Assembly (NCBI GenBank): GCA_017303835.1
Contig: JAFLBI010000001.1
Location: forward strand, 2,170,001-2,234,000
Direction of reading: 5' to 3'
DNA from: Chitinophagales bacterium
GTDB taxonomy: Bacteria > Bacteroidota > Bacteroidia > Chitinophagales > Chitinophagaceae
Length of the DNA: 64,000 nt
Shown here: piece after piece, positions 53,428-62,137 of the stretch
Numbering within the stretch: position 1 is the stretch's first letter
Layout of the letters: each line of letters opens with the position of its first letter
Notes under the pieces: generated by a model
Told to the model about the DNA's origin: nothing
The model's database searches: none
Seen by the model: the letters and a program-made list of their open reading frames with translations, nothing else
Position numbers and translations under genes: made by a program

Positions 53428-54516
53428 TTATTTTTTTGCAGGATAATAGATGCGTAATACATCCAGATATGGTTGATACATGTGATGGATGAATAGATTC
53501 TTTCCATCAAAAGGATATTTATCTAAATAGGTTTTGTTCGCCATCAAAATCACCGGCGTGCCGGCTGTCATGAATTGCGAGCTGTACACAAACTCCTGCT
53601 TACGCAATTGCGGCAGGGTTATGTTGATCTGCGGATAAATCAAATTACCCAGATACTTTCTGTTAATACGTGTGGCTTTGGAAGTGCCTTTGCGCATTCT
53701 GTTGAACGCATAGTTCAATCCTACACGCGTAAAGAAAGGTACATTACCCAGCAGGTTGGTGATATTGGCAAAAGGATTCACTGCATTCATGTCTTCTACT
53801 TTCTGAATCGTGAATGGTGTTTCCGGCACCCAGTCGGCACTATTCACTACACGAAAACCCCAACCATCGCGGGTGATGTGTTCCAGATCATACGCATATA
53901 CTTGATTACCCGGTTTGGGTGCTGCACTGAAATAAGCTTTGAAATGATAGGACTGTTGTTGCTGCTTAAAATAATAATGCAGATAAGAAGTCATGAGAAA
54001 TGCCAATGCGCCACCCTGACTATGCCCCATGATGATCCACTCCTTCATGGGTTGTTGCGCCATTTGTTGTAACACGATGGGTGCGAGATGCGCGAGACCA
54101 ATCATCCAGCCCGCATGCACATACGCATTGCTATCTGCTGCCAATTGGTATTTAAATACGGTTGAATCATTGATTTGCCAACTGCCATTGGCGCGAATCA
54201 TGGCTGCATGAAAATTCTCTAACCAGCTTTCGGTTTTCATCACTGTGCCGCGTAGGCTGATGATACCTACACCATCACTACGCTTGAATAGCTCTACTCG
54301 ATTGTATAATCCTACTTCAGGTGATTGATACAATTTTCTGTAACTGCCTTTCAGCATAGTGGTGTCTTTACCCACATAAGCAGTTTTGTTCATCATGTAG
54401 AAATTCATGAAGAGCAGGTCGGCATATTCATCTGCATCAAAGCCGGGCTTAAGCAGCTGTTGTGCTTGTGCAGTAGTTACAAAAAAGAGTAGAATCCAAA
54501 CAAAATATTTACGCAT
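53428..54516 (-). CDS. Secreted class 3 (fungal-type) lipase
   Basis: A 362-residue lipase-like protein with a signal peptide (about residues 1-18, ending AQAQ). The nucleophile is in the pentapeptide GHSQG of IIMGHSQGGALAFLMTS, and the Asp of the triad is probably in RVVNSADWVPETPF. The lipase 3 domain spans about 75-265. A role in hydrolysing acylglycerols or other esters in the periplasm or surface is plausible. It overlaps the upstream DinB-like gene by 8 bp and abuts paaZ, so it is part of the operon, though a link to phenylacetate is not obvious. Confidence 0.82.
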   Translation of the reverse strand: MRKYFVWILLFFVTTAQAQQLLKPGFDADEYADLLFMNFYMMNKTAYVGKDTTMLKGSYRKLYQSPEVGLYNRVELFKRSDGVGIISLRGTVMKTESWLENFHAAMIRANGSWQINDSTVFKYQLAADSNAYVHAGWMIGLAHLAPIVLQQMAQQPMKEWIIMGHSQGGALAFLMTSYLHYYFKQQQQSYHFKAYFSAAPKPGNQVYAYDLEHITRDGWGFRVVNSADWVPETPFTIQKVEDMNAVNPFANITNLLGNVPFFTRVGLNYAFNRMRKGTSKATRINRKYLGNLIYPQINITLPQLRKQEFVYSSQFMTAGTPVILMANKTYLDKYPFDGKNLFIHHMYQPYLDVLRIYYPAKK

Positions 54517-54985
54517 GGGTCTTTAATCCGAATTGGTGTAAATGATGGGTAACATGTTTGTATAGCAACGCTACTTGTTGGTGAAAGTTCAGTTTACCAA
54601 ATACCGGATTCAGTATCTCTAACGCAGGGTTGGCTTCGTAAACTGCAAATACGGCTTTGAGTTCTTCTTCCAATTTATCAATAGCCGTTGAAAGACTATC
54701 GAATCTTTTGGGCAGCGGCTCATCCGGTAAAGCTGGTGACTTGGTGTTCTCGCGGAAGGGTTTATCCGTCATGATGAAAGCCTGCAGTTTTTCCAAGTGT
54801 GCGGTATCGGTGGTTATCATCTCAGTCACTTGAAACTTGCCATTGGCTACTTTGAATGCATTGCGCAGGTGTTCCACCATTTGCTGGGCATCCATTTTAC
54901 CCCAAGCCGGTTGGGCATTGGGTTGAAGCTGGCGCAGCAGGGGCACAAACTCCTCCTTGAGGAAAAGTATTTTGTCTTCCATCAT
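54509..54985 (-). CDS. DinB/DUF1569-like protein
   Basis: A 158-residue helical protein. The opening (AWGKMDAQQMVEHLRNAFKVANGK) and the end (GKLNFHQQVALLYKHVTHHLHQFG) match the DUF1569-type DinB four-helix fold, where His residues (in MVEHL and HHLHQ) bind a divalent metal. Such proteins are often thiol-dependent transferases, but the substrate is unknown. It is the first gene of the operon with the lipase, paaZ and the enoyl-CoA hydratase, and it overlaps the lipase by 8 bp. Confidence 0.75.
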   Translation of the reverse strand: MMEDKILFLKEEFVPLLRQLQPNAQPAWGKMDAQQMVEHLRNAFKVANGKFQVTEMITTDTAHLEKLQAFIMTDKPFRENTKSPALPDEPLPKRFDSLSTAIDKLEEELKAVFAVYEANPALEILNPVFGKLNFHQQVALLYKHVTHHLHQFGLKTHA

Positions 54986-55023
54986 ATGGCAGGCATGAGC
55001 TGCGAAGTTAGGCGGCTGAAATG

Positions 55024-55048
55024 AAAAACCCCCGCAGTATTGCAGGGG
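55024..55048 (-). terminator. Terminator after adk
   Basis: An 8-bp stem with one mismatch (CCCCCGCA/TGCAGGGG, 55029-55048), loop GTAT, followed on the minus strand by five T. It lies 45 bp after the adk stop. Confidence 0.65.
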
Positions 55049-55092
55049 CTTAACAACTAGTATTGGTTGAAAAAACTAAAGGATCAATAATA

Positions 55093-55671
55093 TTAAGACA
55101 GTCTTGCTTCAATTTCGCTGCACAGGCTATTGAATATTTCATCAATGCTGCCTTCGCCGGGTACTTTTACTACTTTATCGAAGCGGCTGTAGTAATCTGC
55201 CACGGCAGAAGTCTTCTTATGGTATTCAGCAATACGGGCGCGAATCACCGATTCATTGGTATCATCGCTGCGGCCGCTGGTGAGTCCGCGGTTGAGTAAT
55301 CGCTTCACCAATTCTTCTTCACTCACTTCCAAAGCCAGTACCACCAGGATTTCTGTCTGCTTCAGTTTCAGCAGTTTATCCAATGCTTCGCTCTGTGCTT
55401 CTGTACGAGGGAAACCATCGAATAAGAAACCCTTGGCTTGGGGATTGTTTTCCAGTGCCGTGCTGATCATACCAATCACCACTTCATCGGGTACCAGTTG
55501 GCCTTTGTCCATGAGGTTTTTGGCTTCCATACCCAATGGGGTCTGGGCGGCTATTTCGCTGCGTAGCAAATCGCCGGTGGAGAGATGTTTCAGCCCATAT
55601 TTTTCAATGAGTCGCTCGCTTTGTGTTCCCTTTCCGCTGCCGGGGGGGCCAAACAGAATGATATTCAGCAT
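55093..55671 (-). CDS. adk: Adenylate kinase
   Basis: Balances AMP, ADP and ATP. The P-loop is GPPGSGKGTQ (residues about 8-17), the AMP-binding segment contains STGDLLRSEI, then FDGFPRTEAQSEAL and the LID-hinge RGLTSGRSDDTNESVIRARIAEYH. It has 192 residues and lacks the zinc LID insertion, so it is the short type common in Bacteroidota. A -7 match, TATATTTG, lies 26 bp upstream on the minus strand. Confidence 0.96.
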   Translation of the reverse strand: MLNIILFGPPGSGKGTQSERLIEKYGLKHLSTGDLLRSEIAAQTPLGMEAKNLMDKGQLVPDEVVIGMISTALENNPQAKGFLFDGFPRTEAQSEALDKLLKLKQTEILVVLALEVSEEELVKRLLNRGLTSGRSDDTNESVIRARIAEYHKKTSAVADYYSRFDKVVKVPGEGSIDEIFNSLCSEIEARLS

Positions 55672-55696
55672 CTACTAACTAACCTTGAGTGAGGAA

Positions 55697-55704
55697 CAAA
55701 TATA
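55697..55704 (-). promoter_or_regulatory. -7 promoter element of adk
   Basis: TATATTTG on the minus strand is an exact TAnnTTTG match, 25 bp before the adk ATG. The -33 element is unclear. Confidence 0.5.
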
Positions 55705-55843
55705 ACGACTGGATTTTAATAAACCTTTCACAAAACCGGTCAGGCCTTGAAAATGAGGGTGTTTTGACCGATTTTGTTCCGGCAAACTTCCACAAAATCA
55801 AACCAAGGCCATTGTTTGCGCGTATATTTCGGGTAACAAATCA

Positions 55844-56404
55844 ATGAAGATGAAAACCATCATCTGTACAGCACTGGCAACCATCCTGTTCAGCAGCTGT
55901 TATTCTCAAAGCAATACCAACAAGAAAATGAGCGAGTCAAAACAAAACAACCCCGTATACTCCAGAACAGATAGCAGTAAAGTGGTGCTGAGTGATGATC
56001 AGTGGAAGAAAATGCTCTCTCCTGAAGTGTATTATATCGCCCGACAGAAAGGCACTGAAAGACCCTGGACCAGCAAGTTTGAAAACTTCAAGGAAGTAGG
56101 CACTTACTATTGTGCTGCCTGCGGCAATCCTTTGTTCAAGAGCGATACCAAGTTCGACAGCGGTTGCGGCTGGCCCAGCTTTTACGAACCCATCAGCAAG
56201 GGTGCCATTATTTATACGCCGGATAATAGCCACGGCATGGTGCGCACAGAAACACAATGCGGCCGATGCAAAGCGCATTTAGGTCATGTATTTGAAGATG
56301 GTCCACCACCAACAGGTTTGCGTTATTGCATCAATGGTGTGGTGTTGGATTTTGAAAAAGCCAAGGAAGCAGAGAAGAAATATCAGGAGCAGAAGAAAGG
56401 ATAA
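55844..56404 (+). CDS. msrB: Peptide-methionine (R)-S-oxide reductase, exported
   Basis: Repairs R-methionine sulfoxide in proteins. An N-terminal lipoprotein-like signal ([19 protein letters not shown], Cys19) sends it out of the cytoplasm. The MsrB domain has two zinc CxxC pairs ([10 protein letters not shown] and [12 protein letters not shown]), the [11 protein letters not shown] block and the catalytic Cys in [13 protein letters not shown]. Length fits, and a lysine-rich tail ends the protein. It is transcribed alone, divergent from adk. Confidence 0.94.
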   Translation: MKMKTIICTALATILFSSCYSQSNTNKKMSESKQNNPVYSRTDSSKVVLSDDQWKKMLSPEVYYIARQKGTERPWTSKFENFKEVGTYYCAACGNPLFKSDTKFDSGCGWPSFYEPISKGAIIYTPDNSHGMVRTETQCGRCKAHLGHVFEDGPPPTGLRYCINGVVLDFEKAKEAEKKYQEQKKG

Positions 56405-56486
56405 TTGAAAACGGTCTTTGGCGACTAGTCTTTAGCCTTTGGTTCATTATGAACTGATGCATGTAAGCATTGATGTCATAGGTTTC

Positions 56487-56593
56487 ACCGCAAAGACACA
56501 AGGACGCGAGGTTTCGCAAAGAATAGTTTTGTATTTACTTGTAAAAGATTCGCAAATGCTTAGCGCAACTTTGCGTCTTAGCGACTTTGCGGT
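56487..56593. repeat. REP-like imperfect palindrome (ACCGCAAAG arms)
   Basis: Left arm ACCGCAAAGACACAAGGACGC (from 56487) and right arm GCGTCTTAGCGACTTTGCGG (to about 56592) are imperfect inverted complements over about 38 bases each, including CGCAAAG/CTTTGCG blocks, around a loop of about 30 bases. This ACCGCAAAG/CTTTGCGGT type of sequence recurs in intergenic DNA of many bacteria. The right arm reaches the stop codon of the DUF5690 gene. Confidence 0.6.
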
Positions 56594-57870
56594 TAAGGCT
56601 TTATAAAACCTAATTCTTGCTTTCCATGTTTGCGCACAAAATAAATAGTCGCAAATAAAGTAATCGCTACACCTGCGATACTTAGAATTTGAACCGACTG
56701 TGCAAAGAAGTTAACCCAGTTGAGTTGCACGCGGAACAGTTCCTTGCTCATCAGCACACCCACACTGCCGAGATAGCCGAAGGAATCTGCCACATAAATT
56801 AGAAAGCCCACATTCCCGCTGAAGCGGAAAGCCGCAATCATGCGTTCAAAATAAATAGAGTTGAAAGGAATATACACCATGTAAAGTCCCAACCCCACCA
56901 GTGTCATCCAAGCAATGGGCGATAATTGCTGATGCAGAAACAACCAAGTGCTACTACCCGCGATGATAAAACCCAATGCAATGATGCCATGCGTGATGAG
57001 AAAAGCGCGATAACTGTTTTGCAAGAAGACCATACTGCCAATCAATGCCAGCACAGCTAAAGTGATGGGCAGTTCTGTTCTGGTGAAGATGGCAGGCTGG
57101 TTGAGGTAACCCATTTCCTTCCACATGTCTGCACTGAAATTATCGCGGATATCGCGGAAGATCGTGGCAAACAAATAAATAGCTACTGCTGCAATGATGC
57201 CCGGCAGAAAGCGACGGATCAATGCTCTTCTTTCTGCACTGCTCATGGGTACACGCTCCATGCGCGCAGCTGCATCTGCATCGGATGGTGCTGGTATTTG
57301 TTCCATCATCCATACAAACAATAATAAAGGCAAAGCAAAAACAAGACCTGTACAAAATGGCACCCAAAACTCGCTAATCTGCAGGTGCAGCAAGAGCCAA
57401 CCACCAACAGTTTTTACAAAGCCGGAGGAAAAGATAAAACTCACTGCTAAAGCTGCACCAATAAAATCAGTACTCTTTCTACCTTCTACATAACTGAAGA
57501 CCACACCCCAGAGCATACCGAGAGGAAAACCATTCAGAAAAAGAAAGACAATATTGTAGGGTGCAGGCGTAATGGCAAACAATAGCCAAGCCAGCCAGGC
57601 AATGCCTACGAGTAAGAGAATGGTTTTGTTGCGGCCCATTCTTTTGAGTTCTGCAATAAAACGGATACCGTAAAACTTGGCGCACATATAACCCAGCACT
57701 TGTGCAATCACCAACAAGGTTTTATAGCCTAGTCCCCAGAACCGAAGTCCGTCAAATGTGCAAACGGTAAATGATTTACGAAACCCAAAGATGAGCATGT
57801 AGGTTAGGAATGCAGCTACTGCTGCATACACAGCAACAGCAGCGGGTTTCTTGAAAATAGGGTTAGGCAA
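56593..57870 (-). CDS. DUF5690 MFS-like membrane protein
   Basis: A 425-residue protein with about 12 hydrophobic helices, like a member of the major facilitator superfamily; it fits the Bacteroidota DUF5690 group. FGFRKSFTVCTFDG in the first loop, KFYGIRFIAELKRMGRNKTILLLVG, and IFRDIRDNFSADMWKEMGY in the central loop are distinctive. The central cytoplasmic loop (about 190-215) is hydrophilic. Substrate is unknown. Its stop codon lies in the REP-like palindrome. Confidence 0.8.
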   Translation of the reverse strand: MPNPIFKKPAAVAVYAAVAAFLTYMLIFGFRKSFTVCTFDGLRFWGLGYKTLLVIAQVLGYMCAKFYGIRFIAELKRMGRNKTILLLVGIAWLAWLLFAITPAPYNIVFLFLNGFPLGMLWGVVFSYVEGRKSTDFIGAALAVSFIFSSGFVKTVGGWLLLHLQISEFWVPFCTGLVFALPLLLFVWMMEQIPAPSDADAAARMERVPMSSAERRALIRRFLPGIIAAVAIYLFATIFRDIRDNFSADMWKEMGYLNQPAIFTRTELPITLAVLALIGSMVFLQNSYRAFLITHGIIALGFIIAGSSTWLFLHQQLSPIAWMTLVGLGLYMVYIPFNSIYFERMIAAFRFSGNVGFLIYVADSFGYLGSVGVLMSKELFRVQLNWVNFFAQSVQILSIAGVAITLFATIYFVRKHGKQELGFIKP

Positions 57871-57977
57871 GGAATGCTTTTGTTTGAAGATACAGGTTTT
57901 GGAGAAGCTTACTTCTTGCGTCTAGAACAATCAAGCTTATTTCTTTGGTAAAGATTATAATAAAATTATAGAGACAG

Positions 57978-58574
57978 TCAACGCTTATTCAGCCATATAC
58001 CAAAGTTTAGGAAGCCTCCAAATGATACTTTATCAGCAACAGTATATCTAACACCACTCCAAACAGGCCCGGAAAGGATGGCGTCTTGTTTAAATCGATA
58101 AATAAGGCCAGCGCCCATGTCTATATAGAATCGCTTTTTGAAGTTTCTTTGAATCCCATAATACAATGCAACATTATTTTCAGGTCTTCTAACCTTGTCG
58201 TAGAGATTAGTAGGCAAACTCAGTCGATAACCACCAGCCAAGTAATTTCCACTATTTAAAAAAGTACTTCTATTGAGGGCGGAACGACGTTTCATGTTGT
58301 AATACCATCTGTATTGTAAACCAACTGAAGGCGTAAAGGGGTAAGCAAATTGATAGCCAAGACTACTACTATAGCTAAAGTTTATTTGATCAAAAAGATT
58401 GATGCTGCCATGAATAGTCTGATTACGCCCAATTGTATGCTCGTAATTAACACCCCAAAAAACAAACTGTGCCCTAAGTACATTTACCGTTTGCTGCTGA
58501 TAGCTGCTATCTTGTGCCTTGAGCAGATTACAAGTAAAAGAAACGACCGTTAAGAAGACAAATAACTGTTTCAT
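57978..58574 (-). CDS. Hypothetical secreted protein, probable beta-barrel
   Basis: Not recognised. A signal peptide (MKQLFVFLTVVSFTCNLLKAQ) is followed by 175 residues with alternating hydrophobic and polar residues and frequent Tyr/Phe/Gly (SSSLGYQFAYPFTPSVGLQYRWYY, FYIDMGAGLIYRF), as in small outer-membrane barrels. It lies 5 bp downstream of a similar-looking gene at 58580. The region is AT-rich relative to the housekeeping parts of the window, suggesting accessory DNA. Confidence 0.6.
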   Translation of the reverse strand: MKQLFVFLTVVSFTCNLLKAQDSSYQQQTVNVLRAQFVFWGVNYEHTIGRNQTIHGSINLFDQINFSYSSSLGYQFAYPFTPSVGLQYRWYYNMKRRSALNRSTFLNSGNYLAGGYRLSLPTNLYDKVRRPENNVALYYGIQRNFKKRFYIDMGAGLIYRFKQDAILSGPVWSGVRYTVADKVSFGGFLNFGIWLNKR

Positions 58575-58579
58575 ATTGT

Positions 58580-59236
58580 TTATTTAGATGGGCCAAATAC
58601 ATAGCCAAGACTTAGCCAAGATTGAACGGGAACTAAATAAGCATCTTTTTTTGTGAGATTCACGCGGTACGGACTTACCCCTATTGACCAATTAAAAGAT
58701 AGGTTTCCAAATTGTTTTTGAAATCCTGTATTGATATAGAAAGCGGTTTTCGCATCAAGTGCTTTTGCTTCCTCAATATTCTGTAGTAATATGGGTGGTG
58801 ATAATAGATTTTGTTCGGCACTTAAATAAAAGCCCGAATAATTAGCTATTTTTCTTTTTGCAGCAATTCGGCTTCTCATCAAAAAGAAATAGCGTGCTTC
58901 AACTGAAGCAAATGCATAATAACCTATTTCTGTTTTAGTTCTTAAGCTTGAAGACCTATTGATATTCGCAAGTTGAAAACATAGTCCGGCTCTGGTGTTA
59001 AGAGATATATCTCTGGAAATGCGTGTTTCATAGTTTCCTAAAAGCTGAATATCCCCATAGCCAGGAATAATAAAAGCACTAGATAACTGTATTCGAAAGA
59101 TGTTTTTACCAATTACAAGCTTAATTGAGTCTGATTGATAGTTATTATTCCAACTACGAACTTGTCCATCTACTTCAAAAGAAATAAGTAAAAACGTAAA
59201 AGTAGGTGCTAAAATTTTCACCACAGAATCACTCAT
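58580..59236 (-). CDS. Hypothetical secreted protein, probable beta-barrel
   Basis: Not recognised. 218 residues with a signal-like N-terminus (MSDSVVKILAPTFTFLLISFEVDGQ) and a barrel-like body (IQLSSAFIIPGYGDIQLLGNYET, FYINTGFQKQFGNLSFNWSIGVSPYRV) ending in WLSLGYVFGPSK, typical of an outer-membrane C-terminal strand. The layout matches the gene immediately downstream (57978), so the two may be diverged paralogues or a matched pair. AT-rich. Confidence 0.55.
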   Translation of the reverse strand: MSDSVVKILAPTFTFLLISFEVDGQVRSWNNNYQSDSIKLVIGKNIFRIQLSSAFIIPGYGDIQLLGNYETRISRDISLNTRAGLCFQLANINRSSSLRTKTEIGYYAFASVEARYFFLMRSRIAAKRKIANYSGFYLSAEQNLLSPPILLQNIEEAKALDAKTAFYINTGFQKQFGNLSFNWSIGVSPYRVNLTKKDAYLVPVQSWLSLGYVFGPSK

Positions 59237-59314
59237 TTTAATTAGAGAACAAACTTAACATATTTGATATTACAGGGTTAATACTATGTAGCTTTTTGTG
59301 TATAAGCAGAAGTC

Positions 59315-59458
59315 CTATATAATCCAGATAAGCTCTTCTTGAATAATACGCCACCTATCTACTTCTTTCTTTACCAAGAGTAAAATGTTCTTTTGTGCAT
59401 TATCTAAAGGCTTACCTATGACAAGGAAATTAACACAAAGAAAATTGGTAAATACCAT
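59315..59458 (-). pseudogene. Decayed copy of the 3' end of the lipoprotein gene at 60051
   Basis: This 47-codon frame reads KNILLLVKKEVDRWRIIQEE near its end, against KNILLLVKKEADSWRIIQEE in the intact gene at 60051. Similarity continues at the DNA level for about 115 bp. The rest of the gene is missing. It is probably what is left of a duplication, with the later DNA (59479-60050) lying between the two copies. Confidence 0.7.
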
Positions 59459-59478
59459 AAGAAATAAATTTTTGTGCT

Positions 59479-59907
59479 CTACATATACTTCTTTCTGAGA
59501 TCTTTTGCAATTCTTAATGCAATTTGATCAACATCTTTACTGTTTCTATATTCCAAACATAAGTTTATTATGACTCTTTTATTTTCAATATGCCAATTCA
59601 TTTCAGGTCTTTTAGAAAAAACTGATGCTAAGCTATCAATAAGGTGTAAGGTTTGAGCATCATAACCGAGATGCTCTTTATTTGCCGCAGTTGAACCATC
59701 AAGAGAGTCTAACGTTACTAATTCTTTCGCATATATCTTCCGCAAACACTGGATAAAAACCTCATTCTTAAAATTAGTACAAATAAATCCTTCATGAATT
59801 CTTACTCTTTTTATTTGTTTAGAATCAATACTATAATTATTTCTAAAGCTAGGATTGCATGAAGCAGCAAAACTAAGTAGAATAAGATATTTTAATAATG
59901 TTTTCAA
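59479..59907 (-). CDS. Hypothetical lipoprotein (142 aa)
   Basis: Not recognised. The signal MKTLLKYLILLSFAASC has a lipobox with Cys17. The mature part is Lys/Asp/Glu-rich with a helical pattern (HLGYDAQTLHLIDSLASVF) and ends RIAKDLRKKYM. It sits between the decayed fragment (59315) and the intact lipoprotein gene (60051), all on the minus strand and all AT-rich. It may have been carried with the duplication. Confidence 0.55.
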   Translation of the reverse strand: MKTLLKYLILLSFAASCNPSFRNNYSIDSKQIKRVRIHEGFICTNFKNEVFIQCLRKIYAKELVTLDSLDGSTAANKEHLGYDAQTLHLIDSLASVFSKRPEMNWHIENKRVIINLCLEYRNSKDVDQIALRIAKDLRKKYM

Positions 59908-59938
59908 GATTTGCTTTTTAAAGTTATAAAACTATATT

Positions 59939-60034
59939 TTAGTTCAGCTTCCATACATCTATGTATTTTGTAGGTCCATCAAAATGGCAACCACCATCAC
60001 AAGTTATATTAGATTTTAGTATATCAGCATGCAC
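59939..60034 (-). pseudogene. Short frame, possible C-terminal remnant
   Basis: Downstream of the lipoprotein gene at 60051 an open frame, GTG at 60034 to TAA at 59939, reads ITCDGGCHFDGPTKYIDVWK near its end. It looks like the end of a real, Cys-containing protein, yet there is no good start and the frame closes about 20 bp before the upstream gene. A degraded gene tail is the simplest reading; a tiny secreted peptide is possible. Confidence 0.25.
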
Positions 60035-60050
60035 AGGTTTTGGATAAGCC

Positions 60051-60599
60051 TTAACCTATCCAGACAAGCTCTTCTTGAATAATACGCCAGCTGTCTGCCT
60101 CCTTCTTTACCAAGAGCAAAATGTTCTTTTGTGACTTTGTACCCGGCTTTCCTATGACAACAATATTGATACAGTACTCATCCAGACGTCCATTAACCGC
60201 ATAAATTCCATTAAGCACAATGCCACCCAGATATTGCTTGATGGGCTTGTAAGGGTTTGCAGCTGTGTCTAATTGACCAGTTTGAATTTTATTAGCACAA
60301 GCAATAAATATTGATTGAGGTGATATTGACAGTTGAGTTGCTTGAAAACCGAATGCATTGTTGATGATAGTGGTCATTCCTGTATCTGTTACTAAGTTTA
60401 TCTGAAAAGCAATACAAGCTTTTACATTTTTGTCGGCAATTTCTCCAGGATAAGGTCTGAGATTACCTGTTTTCAGAAAAAGAGAATCAGTTAAATAGGT
60501 ATTTAACACGCCAACTACTGCATCTGCTGCCGGATGCGTTTTTGGATGACAGGCAAAAATGAGCCCGAATAAAAAGCATATGCAAATCCGTTTTTTCAT
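60051..60599 (-). CDS. Hypothetical lipoprotein (182 aa)
   Basis: Not recognised. Signal MKKRICICFLFGLIFAC gives a lipobox Cys17. The mature domain is a mixed alpha/beta protein with no obvious motif, ending KNILLLVKKEADSWRIIQEELVWIG, a pattern reminiscent of SnoaL/NTF2-like or DUF4878-like secreted proteins (last strand followed by helix, weak inference). A decayed copy of its 3' end lies 600 bp downstream (59315). Divergent from the SnoaL gene at 60711. Confidence 0.6.
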   Translation of the reverse strand: MKKRICICFLFGLIFACHPKTHPAADAVVGVLNTYLTDSLFLKTGNLRPYPGEIADKNVKACIAFQINLVTDTGMTTIINNAFGFQATQLSISPQSIFIACANKIQTGQLDTAANPYKPIKQYLGGIVLNGIYAVNGRLDEYCINIVVIGKPGTKSQKNILLLVKKEADSWRIIQEELVWIG

Positions 60600-60710
60600 A
60601 TTACTGAGATGCTAAAATTAATATCATCCATAAATCATCCTTATTCTTCATTAATTTCAATTAAGATTTATCAACACATCCACTCACCCTATCATTCAAT
60701 CATTCTATCA

Positions 60711-61073
60711 TTGACTACTCCCAAACAAGTTTTACAACAATGGGTTGATGCATTCAACCGCTACGATGCGAATGCGTTGGCTGATTTGTATCATGAAGAT
60801 GCCATCAATCATCAGGTGAATACAGATCCATTGGTGGGCAGGGCTGCTATTCAAGCCATGTTTGAACAGGAGTTTGCTCAGGCAGAAATGGTGTGCATCG
60901 TTGAAAACATGTTTGAGGATGGCGACTGGGCCATCATGGAATGGAAGGATCCTAAGGGCTTACGCGGTTGCGGCTTCTTTCAGATCATCGAAGGGAAGAT
61001 TCGCTTTCAGCGAGGGTATTGGGATAGGCTGAGTTTTCTGCGCCAGCAGGGATTACCGATTCCAACGCATTAA
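60711..61073 (+). CDS. SnoaL-like / NTF2-fold protein
   Basis: A 120-residue single-domain protein of the SnoaL-like NTF2 fold. TPKQVLQQWVDAFNRYDANAL opens the first helix; LYHEDAINHQ is the conserved turn, and the end RGYWDRLSFLRQQGLPIP closes the beta-sheet. I prefer the TTG at 60711 (LTTPKQVLQ) because the family starts there; an ATG at 60609 adds 34 residues that look like untranslated AT-rich DNA. Substrate unknown. It lies next to repeat copy A. Confidence 0.7.
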   Translation: MTTPKQVLQQWVDAFNRYDANALADLYHEDAINHQVNTDPLVGRAAIQAMFEQEFAQAEMVCIVENMFEDGDWAIMEWKDPKGLRGCGFFQIIEGKIRFQRGYWDRLSFLRQQGLPIPTH

Positions 61074-61091
61074 GCAAAGAGCAATAAGCGT

Positions 61092-61222
61092 TGTCCTCAC
61101 CGTGCTGAACACGACTAACCAGCAACTAAAAACTAGTACTAGTCTTGTTGGTCGGGCGACCAACAAGGGCATGAGCGGCCAAAGCAGACCGGAAGCAGGG
61201 ACGAGGCCCAGCGGCCTGAGCG
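61092..61222 (+). repeat. Structured direct repeat, copy A
   Basis: A 131-bp element in the spacer between the SnoaL and ChaN genes. It contains a CTAACCAGCAACTAAAAAC box, the perfect 10-bp stem CTTGTTGGTC/GACCAACAAG with loop GGGC (61144-61167), a GCAGACCGGAAGCAGGGACG box (61187-61206), and a second hairpin AGGCC-CAGC-GGCCT. Copies B and C lie at 62737 and 62917 in the same orientation. Confidence 0.8.
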
Positions 61223-61258
61223 ATTGAAATAAACAGTACTTTCACGAAAAGAATTTTC

Positions 61259-62137
61259 ATGCGCGCATTCATCATCACCATACTCTGTCTTACAGGTTTT
61301 GCTGCTATTGCACAAACAGATATGCAACAGCACTACAAGATTTATGATACTAGAACAAAACAAATCATCGGTATTGAACAGATTGTTATAGCGATGGCTG
61401 ATGCAGACGTATTGTTCTTTGGTGAAGAGCATAACGACAGCGCAGGCCATTATCTAGAAGCAACAATCTTCAAAGCATTGCATTCAGTTTATGGCAATAA
61501 AATCAGTCTGAGCTTGGAAATGTTTGAAACAGACGGACAATTGGTATTGAATGAATACTTAGCCGGATTGATTGATGAATCGCGAATGAGTAAGGACCTG
61601 CGTTTATGGAGTAATTACAGAGATTATCGACCCATGATTGAGTTTGCAAAAGCCAATCAATTAAAAGTGGTTGCTGCTAATCCGCCACGCAGATATGTAA
61701 CCATGGTAAGCCGTAAAGGCATGGCTTCACTGGATGTATTACCCAAAGAGTCTAGAAAACTCTTACCGCCATTGCCTTATGATACATTAACCGGTCGTTA
61801 TCGTGAAAAGTTTATGGATATTATGAAAGGTAGTCCGGGCAGTAGCAGTAATAGTATTTACCACAGCCAGAGTCTGTGGGATGCAGGCATGAGTTATAGT
61901 ATCCATCGTTTTCTAAAAGAAAATCGCGGACAAAAAGTATTGCATTGCGTGGGTAAGTTTCACTCAGATGAAAAATTGGGCACAGCAGCACAATTACAAT
62001 TGCGCAACAAGAAGCTGCGCATCCTCAATATCAGTTGCTTCTCAGACAAAAGCTTTGTCAATCCAAATTGGGAAAGTTTCAGTCAGCTGGGCGATTTTGT
62101 CATTCTGACCAATCCTGAATTGAAACGCACGTATTAA
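61259..62137 (+). CDS. ChaN family (DUF399) protein
   Basis: A 292-residue exported protein of the ChaN/DUF399 family, whose Campylobacter member binds two stacked haems as an iron-uptake lipoprotein. A signal peptide (residues 1-19, ending AIAQ) is present but there is no lipobox Cys. The family core is FFGEEHNDSAGHYLEA, LSLEMFETDGQ, LKVVAANPPRRYV and HCVGKFHSDEKLG. The His and Glu of GEEHND are the probable metal/haem contacts. It overlaps the pentapeptide-repeat gene by 1 bp (TAATG), so they are co-translated, and it is flanked by repeat copies A and B. Confidence 0.83.
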   Translation: MRAFIITILCLTGFAAIAQTDMQQHYKIYDTRTKQIIGIEQIVIAMADADVLFFGEEHNDSAGHYLEATIFKALHSVYGNKISLSLEMFETDGQLVLNEYLAGLIDESRMSKDLRLWSNYRDYRPMIEFAKANQLKVVAANPPRRYVTMVSRKGMASLDVLPKESRKLLPPLPYDTLTGRYREKFMDIMKGSPGSSSNSIYHSQSLWDAGMSYSIHRFLKENRGQKVLHCVGKFHSDEKLGTAAQLQLRNKKLRILNISCFSDKSFVNPNWESFSQLGDFVILTNPELKRTY

